Assembly (NCBI RefSeq): GCF_017874735.1
Contig: NZ_JAGGLV010000004.1
Span: 310,001-374,000 of the forward strand
DNA: 64,000 bases
Origin: Paenibacillus silagei
Lineage (GTDB): Bacteria > Bacillota > Bacilli > Paenibacillales > Paenibacillaceae
Direction: 5' to 3'
The translations under genes were made by a program, and so were the position numbers. Below are positions 50,709 to 60,035 of the stretch, piece by piece; positions within the stretch are counted from its first letter, which is position 1; every line of letters starts with the position of its first letter. The notes under the pieces were generated by a model. The model worked only from the letters and a program-made list of their open reading frames with translations, was not told where the DNA came from and did no database searches.

Positions 50709-52334
50709 TTAATCATCAGTCTTCATCTGGTTATCATCATGCTTCGCAAGATAAGGCAACCGTATAGTAAAATCGGTTCCTTGATTCGCCCGGCTCTGGT
50801 AGTCAATCGTCCCGCCAAGCTTGGCTACACTCCGCTTCACCAGATACAGCCCGACGCCCCGGTCTTTGCCTTTGGTCGAGTAGCCCTGTTCATACAGATG
50901 ATTCCCGTCCTCCACAGAGATGCCGGGGCCGTTGTCGCTGATCTTCAGGGTAAGCAGATTGTCCTTATGCCAGAATCCGATCTCTATCAGCTTATTGTCC
51001 ACCCCTTGCAAGGCCTCTAGCGCATTGTCCAGCAGATTGCCGAATATCGTGACCAGCTCCCGTGCGGTCTCATGATTCGCAGCTTCCGGCAGCACACCGT
51101 CGTCCAGAATAACCAGCCGCACATCGGCCTCTCTGATTCTGCTCAGCTTGCCCAGCAGGAAGCCGACCATCACCGGGTCTTTGACCTGCCGGACCACGGA
51201 GTCCGCCTCCGTCCGGATGTTCTGCACAATATCGGTCAGATATTCTTCCAGCCGGTCGTATCTGCGCATCGTATTCAGCCCCATAATGACATGCAGCTTG
51301 TTCATGAATTCATGGGTCTGGGCACGCAGTGCTTCTGCATACAGGGAGATTCCCGAGAGTCGCTCCATCAAAATACTGATTTCGGTCTTGTCCCGGAACG
51401 TGGCTATGGCCCCCTCAATCACTCCGTTCACCTTGACCGGAACCACATTCACCAGCAGTGTAATACCGCTCTGCTCCACTTCCTTATCCTCCAGGGCTTC
51501 CCCGGTTTCCAGCACCTTCTCCATCCGCAGCAGCGGCCAGAATTGCTCCACCTGTCCCTGCAGCGGGTCCTGGTTCAAGCCGACGCTGCCCATCAGCCGC
51601 CGGGCCTCGGCGTTCATTAAGGTAATCCGGGATTCCTTGTCTATAGCCAGGATCCCCTCCTTGGCGGATTGCAGCATAGCGCTGCGTTCCTCCAGCAGCT
51701 TGGCAATCTCGCCCGGCTCCATGCCGAACATCATCCGCTTGATTTTGCGGGCGAGCAGGATGGCACCGAATATCCCCATCAGCCCGCCGACCAGGATGCC
51801 CGAGTAGATAATCCAGCGGTTCTGCTGAACGGCGGAACGGACGCTGCCCAGCGATATGCCTACAGCGACTGCTCCAACCTGCCTGCCGTCAGCGGCAAAA
51901 ATCGGTGAGAACGCTCTCACAGAATAACCGAGCGAGCCTTCAGCCACAGATATGGTCTCCTTGCCATGCAGTGCATCCGTCTCATCCCCGCCCATGAAAT
52001 GCTTGCCGATCAGCGCCGGATCAGGGTGGGAGCGGCGAATTCCCTGCATATCCATCACCACCACGAATTGCACATCATTGATGGCGCTGATATCGGTTGC
52101 ATAACGCTGGATGCTGCCGGAATCGGACTCTGCAAGCAGCCCGTCCACCACCCCCGGCGTACGGGAGACCGTGCGGGCAATCGTGATGGCCTTGTTCTCC
52201 AGAGAAGCCCGGGCTTCTTCGGAGAACCGCATGCCGAACATCACATACACAATCAGCAGCACCAGCACGACGATCAGGCAGATCATCAGGGTGATGGTGG
52301 TCTGAAGGCGTAATCTTTTTGTACCAATTCTCAC
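50709..52334 (-). CDS. Sensor histidine kinase, CitS/DctS/MalK type
   Basis: 541 residues. TM1 is at about 12-34, and a periplasm-type PASTA-free sensor (a PAS-like/sCache fold as in CitA and DcuS, about 38-172; FVVVMDMQGIRRSHPDPALI is the family signature) follows. TM2 is at about 174-195. A cytoplasmic PAS domain (about 215-320) leads to the SPOB-like dimerisation box with H341 in RAQTHEFMNKLHVIMG, then an ATPase domain with NLLDNALEAL, DNGPGI and GVGLYLVK. Known relatives sense citrate, malate or fumarate outside the cell. GTG 52334 with AGGTGGAG. First gene of the two-gene operon. Confidence 0.92.
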   Translation of the reverse strand: MRIGTKRLRLQTTITLMICLIVVLVLLIVYVMFGMRFSEEARASLENKAITIARTVSRTPGVVDGLLAESDSGSIQRYATDISAINDVQFVVVMDMQGIRRSHPDPALIGKHFMGGDETDALHGKETISVAEGSLGYSVRAFSPIFAADGRQVGAVAVGISLGSVRSAVQQNRWIIYSGILVGGLMGIFGAILLARKIKRMMFGMEPGEIAKLLEERSAMLQSAKEGILAIDKESRITLMNAEARRLMGSVGLNQDPLQGQVEQFWPLLRMEKVLETGEALEDKEVEQSGITLLVNVVPVKVNGVIEGAIATFRDKTEISILMERLSGISLYAEALRAQTHEFMNKLHVIMGLNTMRRYDRLEEYLTDIVQNIRTEADSVVRQVKDPVMVGFLLGKLSRIREADVRLVILDDGVLPEAANHETARELVTIFGNLLDNALEALQGVDNKLIEIGFWHKDNLLTLKISDNGPGISVEDGNHLYEQGYSTKGKDRGVGLYLVKRSVAKLGGTIDYQSRANQGTDFTIRLPYLAKHDDNQMKTDD

Positions 52335-52417
52335 ACTACTCCACCTTCAGGAAATTTTTCTCGATTATAACGTAAAAGCACTCAAAGCGCGATAATCACA
52401 ATTTAAAGTAAATTCGG

Positions 52418-54010
52418 CTAGGACTCCGTAATCACCGACTGGTTGCGCCCTCTGCTTTTCGCCAGATACAAGGCCTGATCCGCCTTCACAAGCAGTCCCG
52501 TAAAGTCCGCAGCATGCGAAGGATAGTGGGCAATTCCCTGTGAAATCGTAAGCTGCGCCGCAATGGGCGCCTGGCTCCGTTCGACAGCAAGACGGATGCG
52601 CTCAGCAGCACTGAAGGCTTCCGCAGGCGTGGTCCGGTCCAGCAGAATAACGAACTCTTCCCCGCCGTAGCGGTAACAGATATCATTCGGGCGAAGCGAG
52701 GTCACGATGACCCGAACCACATGCTTCAGAACTTCATCGCCCAGATTATGACCGTACGTGTCATTGACCAGCTTGAACTTATCTATGTCCAGCAGCACCA
52801 GTGAAAAGGGAGCACCAGATCTCATCCGCTGGCTGATCGTATGCTCCAGGGACCTGCGGTTCATCAGACCAGTCAGCACATCCGTTTCGGCTTCATGGGT
52901 CAACTGCTCGGTCTGCTGCTGAATATTGGCCAGGGCAAGCGACACCCCGTCTGTCAGTAAGTAAGCCTCCCGGCTCCAATACCGCTTCGCTTCCTGCAAT
53001 TCTATCTGTTCCTTGCCCATTTTGCTCACGACATCTGCCAGATAGACGAAGGGACGCGCAAACTTGCGAGCCAGCAGAATAACGCCCAGCAGCAGGATGA
53101 TGAACGGCAAGGAGGTATACCCGATCAGGATACGAATATGTCCCATCAGCTCCTGATGAATGTGGCCAATCGGGGAGACGACCACAATCCCCCAGCCATT
53201 GGCAGGCACACTGGAATAACCGGCCAGCATCTCGATGCCCCGGGTGCTCGTCACCGGCTGTTCTCCGCTTTGCTTATTCATCAGCTGCTGCACAACCTCA
53301 TTCCTGCTGACATCTGTGCCGATCCGCGCCTTATCCGGGTGATACACCAGATGGCCTTCGGAGTCCACAATATAATAATAAGACCCTGAGTCATCCTCCT
53401 GTACATTGTCAAAAATCTCAGACAGCACGTTATTCTCCTGAAGATAGATGGTGCCGCTAAGCATTCCGGCGTAGGTACCCGCAGCATCGAAGATGGGCTG
53501 GCTTAAAAATACAATTAACCGCTTGGTATTGGCAGTCAGGTATGGAGAAGAGGTATACGGCTTACGGAGCGCTAATGCTTCCTTGCTATTCTCTGAGGTG
53601 ATGTGCTTGCCTGTAGTCCCTATGCTGGCAGGTGAGACATGGCGGACGAATCCGCTGGCGTCGACCACGGTGATGGAATTGAAGAAATTGCTGCTGCTGC
53701 GCATCAAATCCAGGGAATCATTCACTTGCTGAGCCGGCATAGCTTCTATGTCAGACAGCCTTGCGGCGTTGTATTCCAGACTCCCCCACATAGACTGAAA
53801 TAATGAATCCATGGTCCTCGACATACGGTCAGCATTGATGTAATTCAGATGAAGCGTAGTCTCCATTAAGGATCGCTTCTTGGACTCATAAGAACCCAGC
53901 AGAAGAATACTCGAAGTTAGGAGAACGACCAGTGTCACCAGACCTGTGAGCAGCGTGGTGAGACTCAGCTTTTTACTTTGACGAAGCTTATGCTTCAACC
54001 TAATATACAA
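52418..54010 (-). CDS. Membrane-bound diguanylate cyclase (dCache-GGDEF)
   Basis: 530 residues. TM1 lies near the start (LTTLLTGLVTLVVLLTSSIL). A large extracytoplasmic double-Cache sensor (about 40-290; HVSPASIGTTGKHITSENSK, VYHPDKARIGTDVS) is followed by TM2 (SLPFIILLLGVILLA). The C-terminal GGDEF domain has DVLTGLMNRRSLEH, DIDKFKLVNDTYGHNLGDEV and active-site GGEEF. It should make c-di-GMP in response to an outside signal. No EAL domain. TTG 54010 is chosen because CAAGGAGGATTGCGGG precedes it; longer readings lack a ribosome site. Confidence 0.9.
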   Translation of the reverse strand: MYIRLKHKLRQSKKLSLTTLLTGLVTLVVLLTSSILLLGSYESKKRSLMETTLHLNYINADRMSRTMDSLFQSMWGSLEYNAARLSDIEAMPAQQVNDSLDLMRSSSNFFNSITVVDASGFVRHVSPASIGTTGKHITSENSKEALALRKPYTSSPYLTANTKRLIVFLSQPIFDAAGTYAGMLSGTIYLQENNVLSEIFDNVQEDDSGSYYYIVDSEGHLVYHPDKARIGTDVSRNEVVQQLMNKQSGEQPVTSTRGIEMLAGYSSVPANGWGIVVVSPIGHIHQELMGHIRILIGYTSLPFIILLLGVILLARKFARPFVYLADVVSKMGKEQIELQEAKRYWSREAYLLTDGVSLALANIQQQTEQLTHEAETDVLTGLMNRRSLEHTISQRMRSGAPFSLVLLDIDKFKLVNDTYGHNLGDEVLKHVVRVIVTSLRPNDICYRYGGEEFVILLDRTTPAEAFSAAERIRLAVERSQAPIAAQLTISQGIAHYPSHAADFTGLLVKADQALYLAKSRGRNQSVITES

Positions 54011-54187
54011 ACCCGCAATCCTCCTTGGAGCAAAAAACGCAATGATACACCCATCATACCGCAAATACTGATAATGTTCGACAGCGGATTTATGGCAGGA
54101 CAGGCGGCGAATGTCTCCCGGACATAGCAGAATAAGCCCGCAGAAACGGGGCTCATCTTCAAGCGGTTATTCAAGTTCAGGCTCACC

Positions 54188-54745
54188 CTACGCCTGCAAA
54201 ATCTCATCCACCCGTTCCTTGGCACCCTCCCAGGAAGTCATCAGCGGAAAAGAGTATTGCTCACGTACCCTCAGGTTCCACGGATGCGGGATGCAGAGCA
54301 CCTTCTTCCCTGCCTGAACGGCGGGCAGCAGGTTATGCGGGCCGTCATCAATCAACAGATCATAGCTAATCAGATGCTTGCGCCTTGCGGTGAAGAAATT
54401 GTCGGCCGGGATATACGGCATATGCTTCTGCAGCCAGTTCCATTTCTCAGCCACCGACTTCGGCGAAGCCGCGGTAACAATGATGACATCATACGCATTG
54501 TGAAGCTTCTCCATCTCTTCCACTACATATTCATCGAACAGCTCCAGCTCCTCATATAAGCCGGGTCTCCCGAAAAAAAGCTCCATCGTGCTGTCCGGAT
54601 GACGCAGGTGGTCCGTGTTCCAATCCATCATGTCCTCATAGCGGAGCGGGTGCGTAGGAAACTCAATGTTATTGTGGTATATCGCACGCTTCACGAGATG
54701 GCAGATGGTATCGTCCATATCGACGGCGATGATAGGTTTGCGCAT
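54188..54745 (-). CDS. 5'(3')-deoxyribonucleotidase-like HAD phosphatase
   Basis: 185 residues. HAD motif I is AVDMDDTIC (nucleophile first Asp), motif II VTAAS and motif IV LLIDDGPHN. This is the NT5C-type family that dephosphorylates deoxynucleoside monophosphates. ATG 54745 follows GGAGGAGATTCA; an upstream ATG at 54781 would add 12 residues without a good site. It stands alone between the diguanylate cyclase and a small membrane gene. Confidence 0.85.
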   Translation of the reverse strand: MRKPIIAVDMDDTICHLVKRAIYHNNIEFPTHPLRYEDMMDWNTDHLRHPDSTMELFFGRPGLYEELELFDEYVVEEMEKLHNAYDVIIVTAASPKSVAEKWNWLQKHMPYIPADNFFTARRKHLISYDLLIDDGPHNLLPAVQAGKKVLCIPHPWNLRVREQYSFPLMTSWEGAKERVDEILQA

Positions 54746-54833
54746 TGAATCTCCTCCATGTATATTTTCATTCATTTTCATTTATTATAGGCAACGAGGT
54801 AATAAGTGTCCAGACATCCGCCAGACTTAACAT

Positions 54834-54871
54834 AAAAAAGCACATGCCCGCCTTCAAGGGGCACATGCTTT
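54834..54871 (-). terminator. Terminator of the 48-residue membrane protein gene
   Basis: Minus strand: AGCATGTGCCCC...GGGCATGTGCT (two internal mismatches) then TTTTTT. Confidence 0.7.
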
Positions 54872-54900
54872 GCTGTCTAATCCTATCCGCTCATTTCCCG

Positions 54901-55047
54901 TTATCTCCGCGACCGTCCCTTGAACAGGTTGATCACGAACAGGACCGCTGCAACAAACAGCAGAAGATGAATCATGTTACCCATGAAATTAAAAATGAGG
55001 CCTAACAGCCATACCACCACTACAAGTCCGATTAATCCCCACAGCAT
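54901..55047 (-). CDS. Small membrane protein, lmo0937 family
   Basis: 48 residues with two hydrophobic segments, LWGLIGLVVVVWLLGLIF and MIHLLLFVAAVLFVINLF, then a basic end KGRSRR. This fits the lmo0937-type short membrane proteins of Bacillales (motif WLLGL...N...IHLLL), whose function is unknown; in some species they are stress-induced. ATG 55047 has AAAGGCGG six bases upstream. It has its own terminator and appears monocistronic. Confidence 0.85.
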   Translation of the reverse strand: MLWGLIGLVVVVWLLGLIFNFMGNMIHLLLFVAAVLFVINLFKGRSRR

Positions 55048-55249
55048 AAGCTTACCGCCTTTCTCTTCCGGTTTTATTTGTTCTTACTTTACCCTTGTGG
55101 AGAGAGATTTAAACGGCTGGTCCGTCAGAACCGGCTGTGGAGACAGCTATTTTCCCAGGTCTTAGGATATTGCTTAATTGCGGGACAGGCTGTTATACTG
55201 AATTTAAATAATACAAATGTATTGTAAAAAAGGAGACGAACCTGCCACC

Positions 55250-56272
55250 ATGACCAACTCTTCGAGTCACCTGAAACCTACTGCACCGAAACTGCGAAGC
55301 AGGCCGCTTAAGCTGCTGTTGATCCTTGTGTCTGCTGTCCTTATTCTCATAGGATCTGGGTTCCTATATGAAGCCATTGCCGCAAGCTCCGCCCGTACAA
55401 GCTATCCTGCACCCGGTCAACTGGTGGATGCCGGAGGCTATAACCTCCACATTCGCCAGCTAGGAGCGGGAGCCCCGACTATCATTCTGGAAGCAGGCAG
55501 CGGCGAAACCAGCCTGTCATGGAGAGATATTCCTGAACAGTTAGCTGAACATGCTACCGTAGTCACTTACGATAGGGCCGGGTATGCCTGGAGCGGGCAG
55601 ACGGATACAGAACGCTCAGGCGCCAATATCGCGCGTGAGCTGCATACGGCACTGAAGAATGCTGAGATTTCCGGCCCCTACTTGATGGTCGGCCATTCTC
55701 TCGGCGGCATGTACGCCCGTCTGTTCACTCAGACCTATCCGGACGAAGTAACCGGACTGGTGCTGATTGATGCCAGACCTGAGAATGACGACCGCGAGAC
55801 GAAGCCGATTCTGGCCGCCGAGAATATTTCCGGCAACCCCAGCGCTTCCCTGCTGAGCCTGCTCAAGCGATCCGGTGTGCTTCGGCTATTCCAGAACCAG
55901 CTCCTGAACGGCCTGGTTGCGGAGCAGGACCGCGGGGCGTTCATTAACGTCATCTCCACACCCGCGTATTTCGCTGCTAAGGAGGAAGAAGCCGCGCTGG
56001 CCAGCTCCACCGAGGATGCCATCCGCGGACAGAGCTTCGGCTCCCTCCCGGTCAAGGTGATTGCCCGAGGCTTGCCTCAGGACTATGCATCCTTCGGAGT
56101 CTCCGAAGATGCGGGCCGGCGGCTGGAAGCGATCTGGCAGGAGGGCCAGCGCAATATGCTGAGCCTCTCCTCCCACAGCGAGCTTATAGTCGCGCAGAAG
56201 AGCGGCCATATGGTTATTCATGACCAGCCGGAGCTGGTGGTGCAGACGATTCTGGGTATGCTTACAGATTAG
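55250..56272 (+). CDS. Alpha/beta hydrolase, membrane-anchored
   Basis: 340 residues. One N-terminal membrane segment (LKLLLILVSAVLILIGSGFLY) with arginines and lysines before it suggests an anchored enzyme with its domain outside. The hydrolase fold has oxyanion region IILEAGSGETS, nucleophile elbow VGHSLGG, Asp in VLIDARPEND and the catalytic His near SGHMVIHDQPELV. Substrate unknown; ester or lipid hydrolysis is the family role. The start is uncertain: AAAAAGGAG lies 14 bases before ATG 55250, a long spacing, while ATG 55217 lacks any site. Confidence 0.85.
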   Translation: MTNSSSHLKPTAPKLRSRPLKLLLILVSAVLILIGSGFLYEAIAASSARTSYPAPGQLVDAGGYNLHIRQLGAGAPTIILEAGSGETSLSWRDIPEQLAEHATVVTYDRAGYAWSGQTDTERSGANIARELHTALKNAEISGPYLMVGHSLGGMYARLFTQTYPDEVTGLVLIDARPENDDRETKPILAAENISGNPSASLLSLLKRSGVLRLFQNQLLNGLVAEQDRGAFINVISTPAYFAAKEEEAALASSTEDAIRGQSFGSLPVKVIARGLPQDYASFGVSEDAGRRLEAIWQEGQRNMLSLSSHSELIVAQKSGHMVIHDQPELVVQTILGMLTD

Positions 56273-56279
56273 CAGCGGG

Positions 56280-56936
56280 TCAGGTGTAGAGTGGCTTGAT
56301 TTTATCCCATTTGCCAACCATATAAGCAGTTTCGGGAGAACAGCCCTTGGGCATGAGAATGCCAAGTCCGAAGCCATGTTCAAACTGAACTGAAGGGTAC
56401 AGCTGCCGCAATTCACCCCAGAAGCGGTATACGCCGAAGTCATCTTTTACCACCGTTATATCATGCATCAGAACAATGCCGTTCACCGCCAGCTTGGGCA
56501 ACCAGGTCTCAAAATCATGCTTAACCGCTTCATACGTATGAAACCCGTCAATATGCAGAAGGTCGATGCTCTCGTCCGGAAATTGGCTTACGGCTTCGTC
56601 AAAGGTCATCCGCATTAACTTCGATATTCCAGGATAGTAGGTTTGTGATGCCGATAGAACAGACTCGAAGAAAGACTCAGGATAGGACCCTGAATGGTTA
56701 TCGCCCGCCCAGGTGTCCACTGCGTAGCATTCCGTAGTCAGCCCCTCGTCTTTGACAGCCTGGCAGAATACGAAATGAGAAGTTCCGAAGTAAGTCCCTA
56801 ATTCAACCATCCGGTTAGGCTTCATGTTACTGATTAGATCATAACCAAACCTGCGGTGCCCCATCCAGGCTGTATAAATATTCGTCCCCAAATGATCCGT
56901 CTCAAACACAGGTTTGCCGCTCTTCCATGTATTCAT
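56280..56936 (-). CDS. Class I SAM-dependent methyltransferase
   Basis: 218 residues. SAM-binding motif I is RMVELGTYFGTSH; the acidic residue after beta2 is in CYAVDTWAGD. The later motif SIDLLHIDGFHTYEAVKHDF is typical of the Methyltransf_24/CmcI-like group often found in glycan or antibiotic gene sets. Substrate unknown. The start is set at ATG 56936 (NTWKSGKPVF) behind TTAGGAGGAGCTAAC. A duplicate of ATGATTTCGTTAGGAGG lies 36 bases further upstream, followed by another in-frame ATG at 56972, so two start sites are possible. It converges with the hydrolase gene, 7 bases apart. Confidence 0.83.
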   Translation of the reverse strand: MNTWKSGKPVFETDHLGTNIYTAWMGHRRFGYDLISNMKPNRMVELGTYFGTSHFVFCQAVKDEGLTTECYAVDTWAGDNHSGSYPESFFESVLSASQTYYPGISKLMRMTFDEAVSQFPDESIDLLHIDGFHTYEAVKHDFETWLPKLAVNGIVLMHDITVVKDDFGVYRFWGELRQLYPSVQFEHGFGLGILMPKGCSPETAYMVGKWDKIKPLYT

Positions 56937-57127
56937 GTTAGCTCCTCCTAACGAAATCATTGTTATATCCATGTGCGTACCTCCTAACGAAATCATCGTT
57001 ATTCCGCCAGTATTAGTAACTGCTTCACATAATGTTAGTCTATTCGTAACCAAGGAAATTAGAATATGCATGATCCGCAAAATCCAGTAAATCCTCCGGA
57101 TGCTCTGGACAGTCCGGGCAGGACACA

Positions 57128-57184
57128 AAAAAACGGCACAAACTGCAGCTCACCTTACAATGAGACTGCAGTTTGCACCGTTTA
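57128..57184 (-). terminator. Terminator of the alpha-mannoside operon
   Basis: Very long stem AACGGtGCAAACTGCAG / CTGCAGTTTGtGCCGTT followed on the minus strand by TTTTTTT, just after the GH38 gene. Confidence 0.92.
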
Positions 57185-57236
57185 CAATTCCTTACCATTT
57201 ACTTTGAAGAATACGCCGAATAGCCTGTTGTATATC

Positions 57237-60020
57237 CTACTTCTCCAACTGATACACCTGTGTGACGATCTTATAGCCATCCACATTCTGCTCCGCTGCT
57301 GCAAGCTTCGAGACACGGCGCTCCAGCACATCGCTCTCATAGACAGCCTCTGCCCCGAAGGCAGGCTGAACCTTGAGCTCCGCCGGTTCGCCGCCCAGAT
57401 TGTACCAGCGGGCCACGAGGTCGCCTGTCTCCTCAGCCATCTTAAGTGTTGAGAAGGCCAGCGGTGAAGCCTCGGAGTTCCAGCTTAACCATTGCCCGGA
57501 TACCGGCAGGTTCACTCCGCCTGAATGCGGCTGCCCGTTCACAGCCGGAACGCGTGTTGCCGGGCCTTGCGTCTGGAGGACCGTCCACGGAACCTGGTAC
57601 TGGTAGGCCTGTGCATAGGCACCGGATACCGCACCGTCACCCGTATAAGGGATGATCGCATATTCTACGGTTTGCTCTCCCAGGCACTGTGCCTCCGGCG
57701 TCTCGAACACACCCCAGTCTCCGAGTTCAGAGGACGAGCGCAGCAGAGTTACTGCAATGGTGTTTTTGCCGTCCAGCAGTACTTCATACTCATTCAGGCC
57801 CTTGTTCGCAACGGCAAGTCCATGAACTCCGTCTGTTACACTAACGAAGACCTGCTGATGCTGGGCATTACTCGGATTGATCCACTCCGCCGCAGGCCGG
57901 TTATTGCGTCTGGCCACCTCGAACACGGAATCCGCATAGTGGTGGTCCGATTCAAGACCTGTAGGGAACAAGGCTCTTAGCCGCTGATCCTTGGCCTGAT
58001 TGTTGAAGCTGGTGCTTACCTGCAACATTCCACTTCCTGCTTCCAGCGTATAGAGTGTAGTCAGCACAAGCGGAACCATCTGAGCCGAACGCTGGGCGGT
58101 GCGCTCCGTGAACGGAACCATCTGCCGCTTCTCGGTGAGGAAGGTCTCATCTGCACTGGCCGGAACCTCCCAGCGCAGCACCGTCTGCATCACCACACGT
58201 GCCGGGGACTGCTCAAGGCATGTGATCTCAGCCGTCAAGCCTTCGGTGGTCAGCACCTCGCTGCCTTCCGGCTGACGGTACACATACTCATTGCCGATAT
58301 CCCCGGTATTCTCGTATGCGTTCAGTCCGGCATAGACCGCACCTGACTGCTTGTCTGTAACAGTCACGGTACCGTTATCTGCAACCGCAACGATCAGCTT
58401 GGCATTCTCCATGGTGTAGCCCTGGACATGCACACTATCCAGCGCAGCTGCTTCCGCTCCAGCGGCAGCGGCAGCCGGAACCAATGCATACGTACGGTAC
58501 CCAAGCGCAGCCACATCCGCTGCCGGGAAGCTCACCCGGATCTTACGCGCCATATAAGGCTGGCGGAAGCGGTCCTTGGGCAGCTCGTAGCCGAAGTGAA
58601 CCCCGAGATCCGCAAGGCCAGCCGGATACACCTTGCCCTCTTCGTCCATAACCTGCCATTCACCGAGCGGCTCCTGCGCAAGCTCTCTGGCCAGAGCCTG
58701 CGGATTGGGTCCCTCAGGGAAATATTTCTTGACCGTAATCAGCTCCACCGTAACCGTCCCGGTTCTGGACCAGCCGCTGGTGTTGAATACAGTGAACGGA
58801 ACCGCATCCAGTCCCCATGCCGCTACTCCGGCCACATCCATGGCTTCGGTTAGTGCAGCCGCGCTCTGAGCGGCAATCGCCTCAGCCATCTGGCTGCTCT
58901 TGGCGAACCGGGTCACCATCTCGCGGTGCACCTCATCCACGCTACAGCCGCAGATGCTGTCATGCGGATGATTCTGCATGAGCGTCTTCCACGCATAGGT
59001 CAGCAGAGAATGCGGATACGCCTGCACTCCGGCCAGCGCGGCAAATGCAGCGAGCGGCTCAGCTACCTTTTCCAATAGGGTCTGGCCGGATTGGTTCAAC
59101 TGCTTCAGATACACCCTCGCGGATGCCGTGTTGACCAGCGTGCCCCATCCATCCGTATGCTGGCTGCGCAGCTCGCCTTCCACCGTCACCAGATTGCTGG
59201 GAATACTATCTTCCAGCGCCTTCAGGTACTCGTCGAAATTGGAGTGAACGAACTCCACATCGGGATACAAATCAGAGGCTGTGTGGATAGCCGCAGACAG
59301 ATCGGTCTGAATCGGCTGGTGATCGCAGCCGTTCATGAACAGCAGATGCGGTGTTGAAGCGAATTTCTCCGCGTCTGCCAGATTCTTGTCCCAATACGCC
59401 TTGGCGGCTTCCGGGTCAGCCGGAACCTCCATGCCGTTGCAGTACCAGTTGGCGAACAGCACACCCAGTACCTCCGAACCGTCCGGGGAACGCCAGACCA
59501 TCTCGGAATAGGGAGATTCATAGGTATCCATCTCGCTGACTTCATTATTGAAGCCTGTCGGCTTCACACCGCGTCCGAAGATGGCATTCGTAATTCCGGC
59601 CTGCTGGAGAATCTGCGGCGCTTGACCCATATTGCCGAAGGAATCAGGGAAATAACCGGTTTTGGAGATGATCCCGAACGGTCTTGCATCCATATGCCCA
59701 ATCAGCAGGTTGCGCAAATTCGCTTCCCCGCTGGTCAGGAATTCATCCTGCAGCACATACCATGGACCGAAATGAATGCGTCCTTCACGGATATAGCGGT
59801 CCAGCCGCTCTCTCTGCTCCGGCCGTACCTGCAGATAATCCTCGCGGATAATCGTCTGCCCGTCCAGGTGGAAATAGCGGTACTCCGGGTCTTGGTCAAG
59901 GGTGTCAAGCAGCTTATCCATTAGTTCAATCAATAATAGATGATGATGTTCATAAGGCATATACCACTCACGGTCCCAGTGCGTATGCGAGATGATATGT
60001 GCGGTTTTGTGCTTAGCCAT
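57237..60020 (-). CDS. GH38 alpha-mannosidase, cytoplasmic
   Basis: 927 residues, no signal peptide. N-terminal catalytic domain: zinc ligands in ISHTHWDREWY (H14, D16), nucleophile D126 in TGYFPDSFGNMGQ, and later zinc His in QNHPHDSICGCSVDEVHREM. The middle and C-terminal parts are the usual beta domains (VFNTSGWSRTGTVTVEL, YTMENAKLIVAVADNGTVTV). It removes alpha-linked mannose from imported oligosaccharides. ATG 60020 has AAAGGAGGATTACC. Last gene of the operon GH125, binding protein, two permeases, GH38, only 15 bases after the permease gene. Confidence 0.93.
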   Translation of the reverse strand: MAKHKTAHIISHTHWDREWYMPYEHHHLLLIELMDKLLDTLDQDPEYRYFHLDGQTIIREDYLQVRPEQRERLDRYIREGRIHFGPWYVLQDEFLTSGEANLRNLLIGHMDARPFGIISKTGYFPDSFGNMGQAPQILQQAGITNAIFGRGVKPTGFNNEVSEMDTYESPYSEMVWRSPDGSEVLGVLFANWYCNGMEVPADPEAAKAYWDKNLADAEKFASTPHLLFMNGCDHQPIQTDLSAAIHTASDLYPDVEFVHSNFDEYLKALEDSIPSNLVTVEGELRSQHTDGWGTLVNTASARVYLKQLNQSGQTLLEKVAEPLAAFAALAGVQAYPHSLLTYAWKTLMQNHPHDSICGCSVDEVHREMVTRFAKSSQMAEAIAAQSAAALTEAMDVAGVAAWGLDAVPFTVFNTSGWSRTGTVTVELITVKKYFPEGPNPQALARELAQEPLGEWQVMDEEGKVYPAGLADLGVHFGYELPKDRFRQPYMARKIRVSFPAADVAALGYRTYALVPAAAAAGAEAAALDSVHVQGYTMENAKLIVAVADNGTVTVTDKQSGAVYAGLNAYENTGDIGNEYVYRQPEGSEVLTTEGLTAEITCLEQSPARVVMQTVLRWEVPASADETFLTEKRQMVPFTERTAQRSAQMVPLVLTTLYTLEAGSGMLQVSTSFNNQAKDQRLRALFPTGLESDHHYADSVFEVARRNNRPAAEWINPSNAQHQQVFVSVTDGVHGLAVANKGLNEYEVLLDGKNTIAVTLLRSSSELGDWGVFETPEAQCLGEQTVEYAIIPYTGDGAVSGAYAQAYQYQVPWTVLQTQGPATRVPAVNGQPHSGGVNLPVSGQWLSWNSEASPLAFSTLKMAEETGDLVARWYNLGGEPAELKVQPAFGAEAVYESDVLERRVSKLAAAEQNVDGYKIVTQVYQLEK

Positions 60021-60035
60021 GTAGGTAATCCTCCT

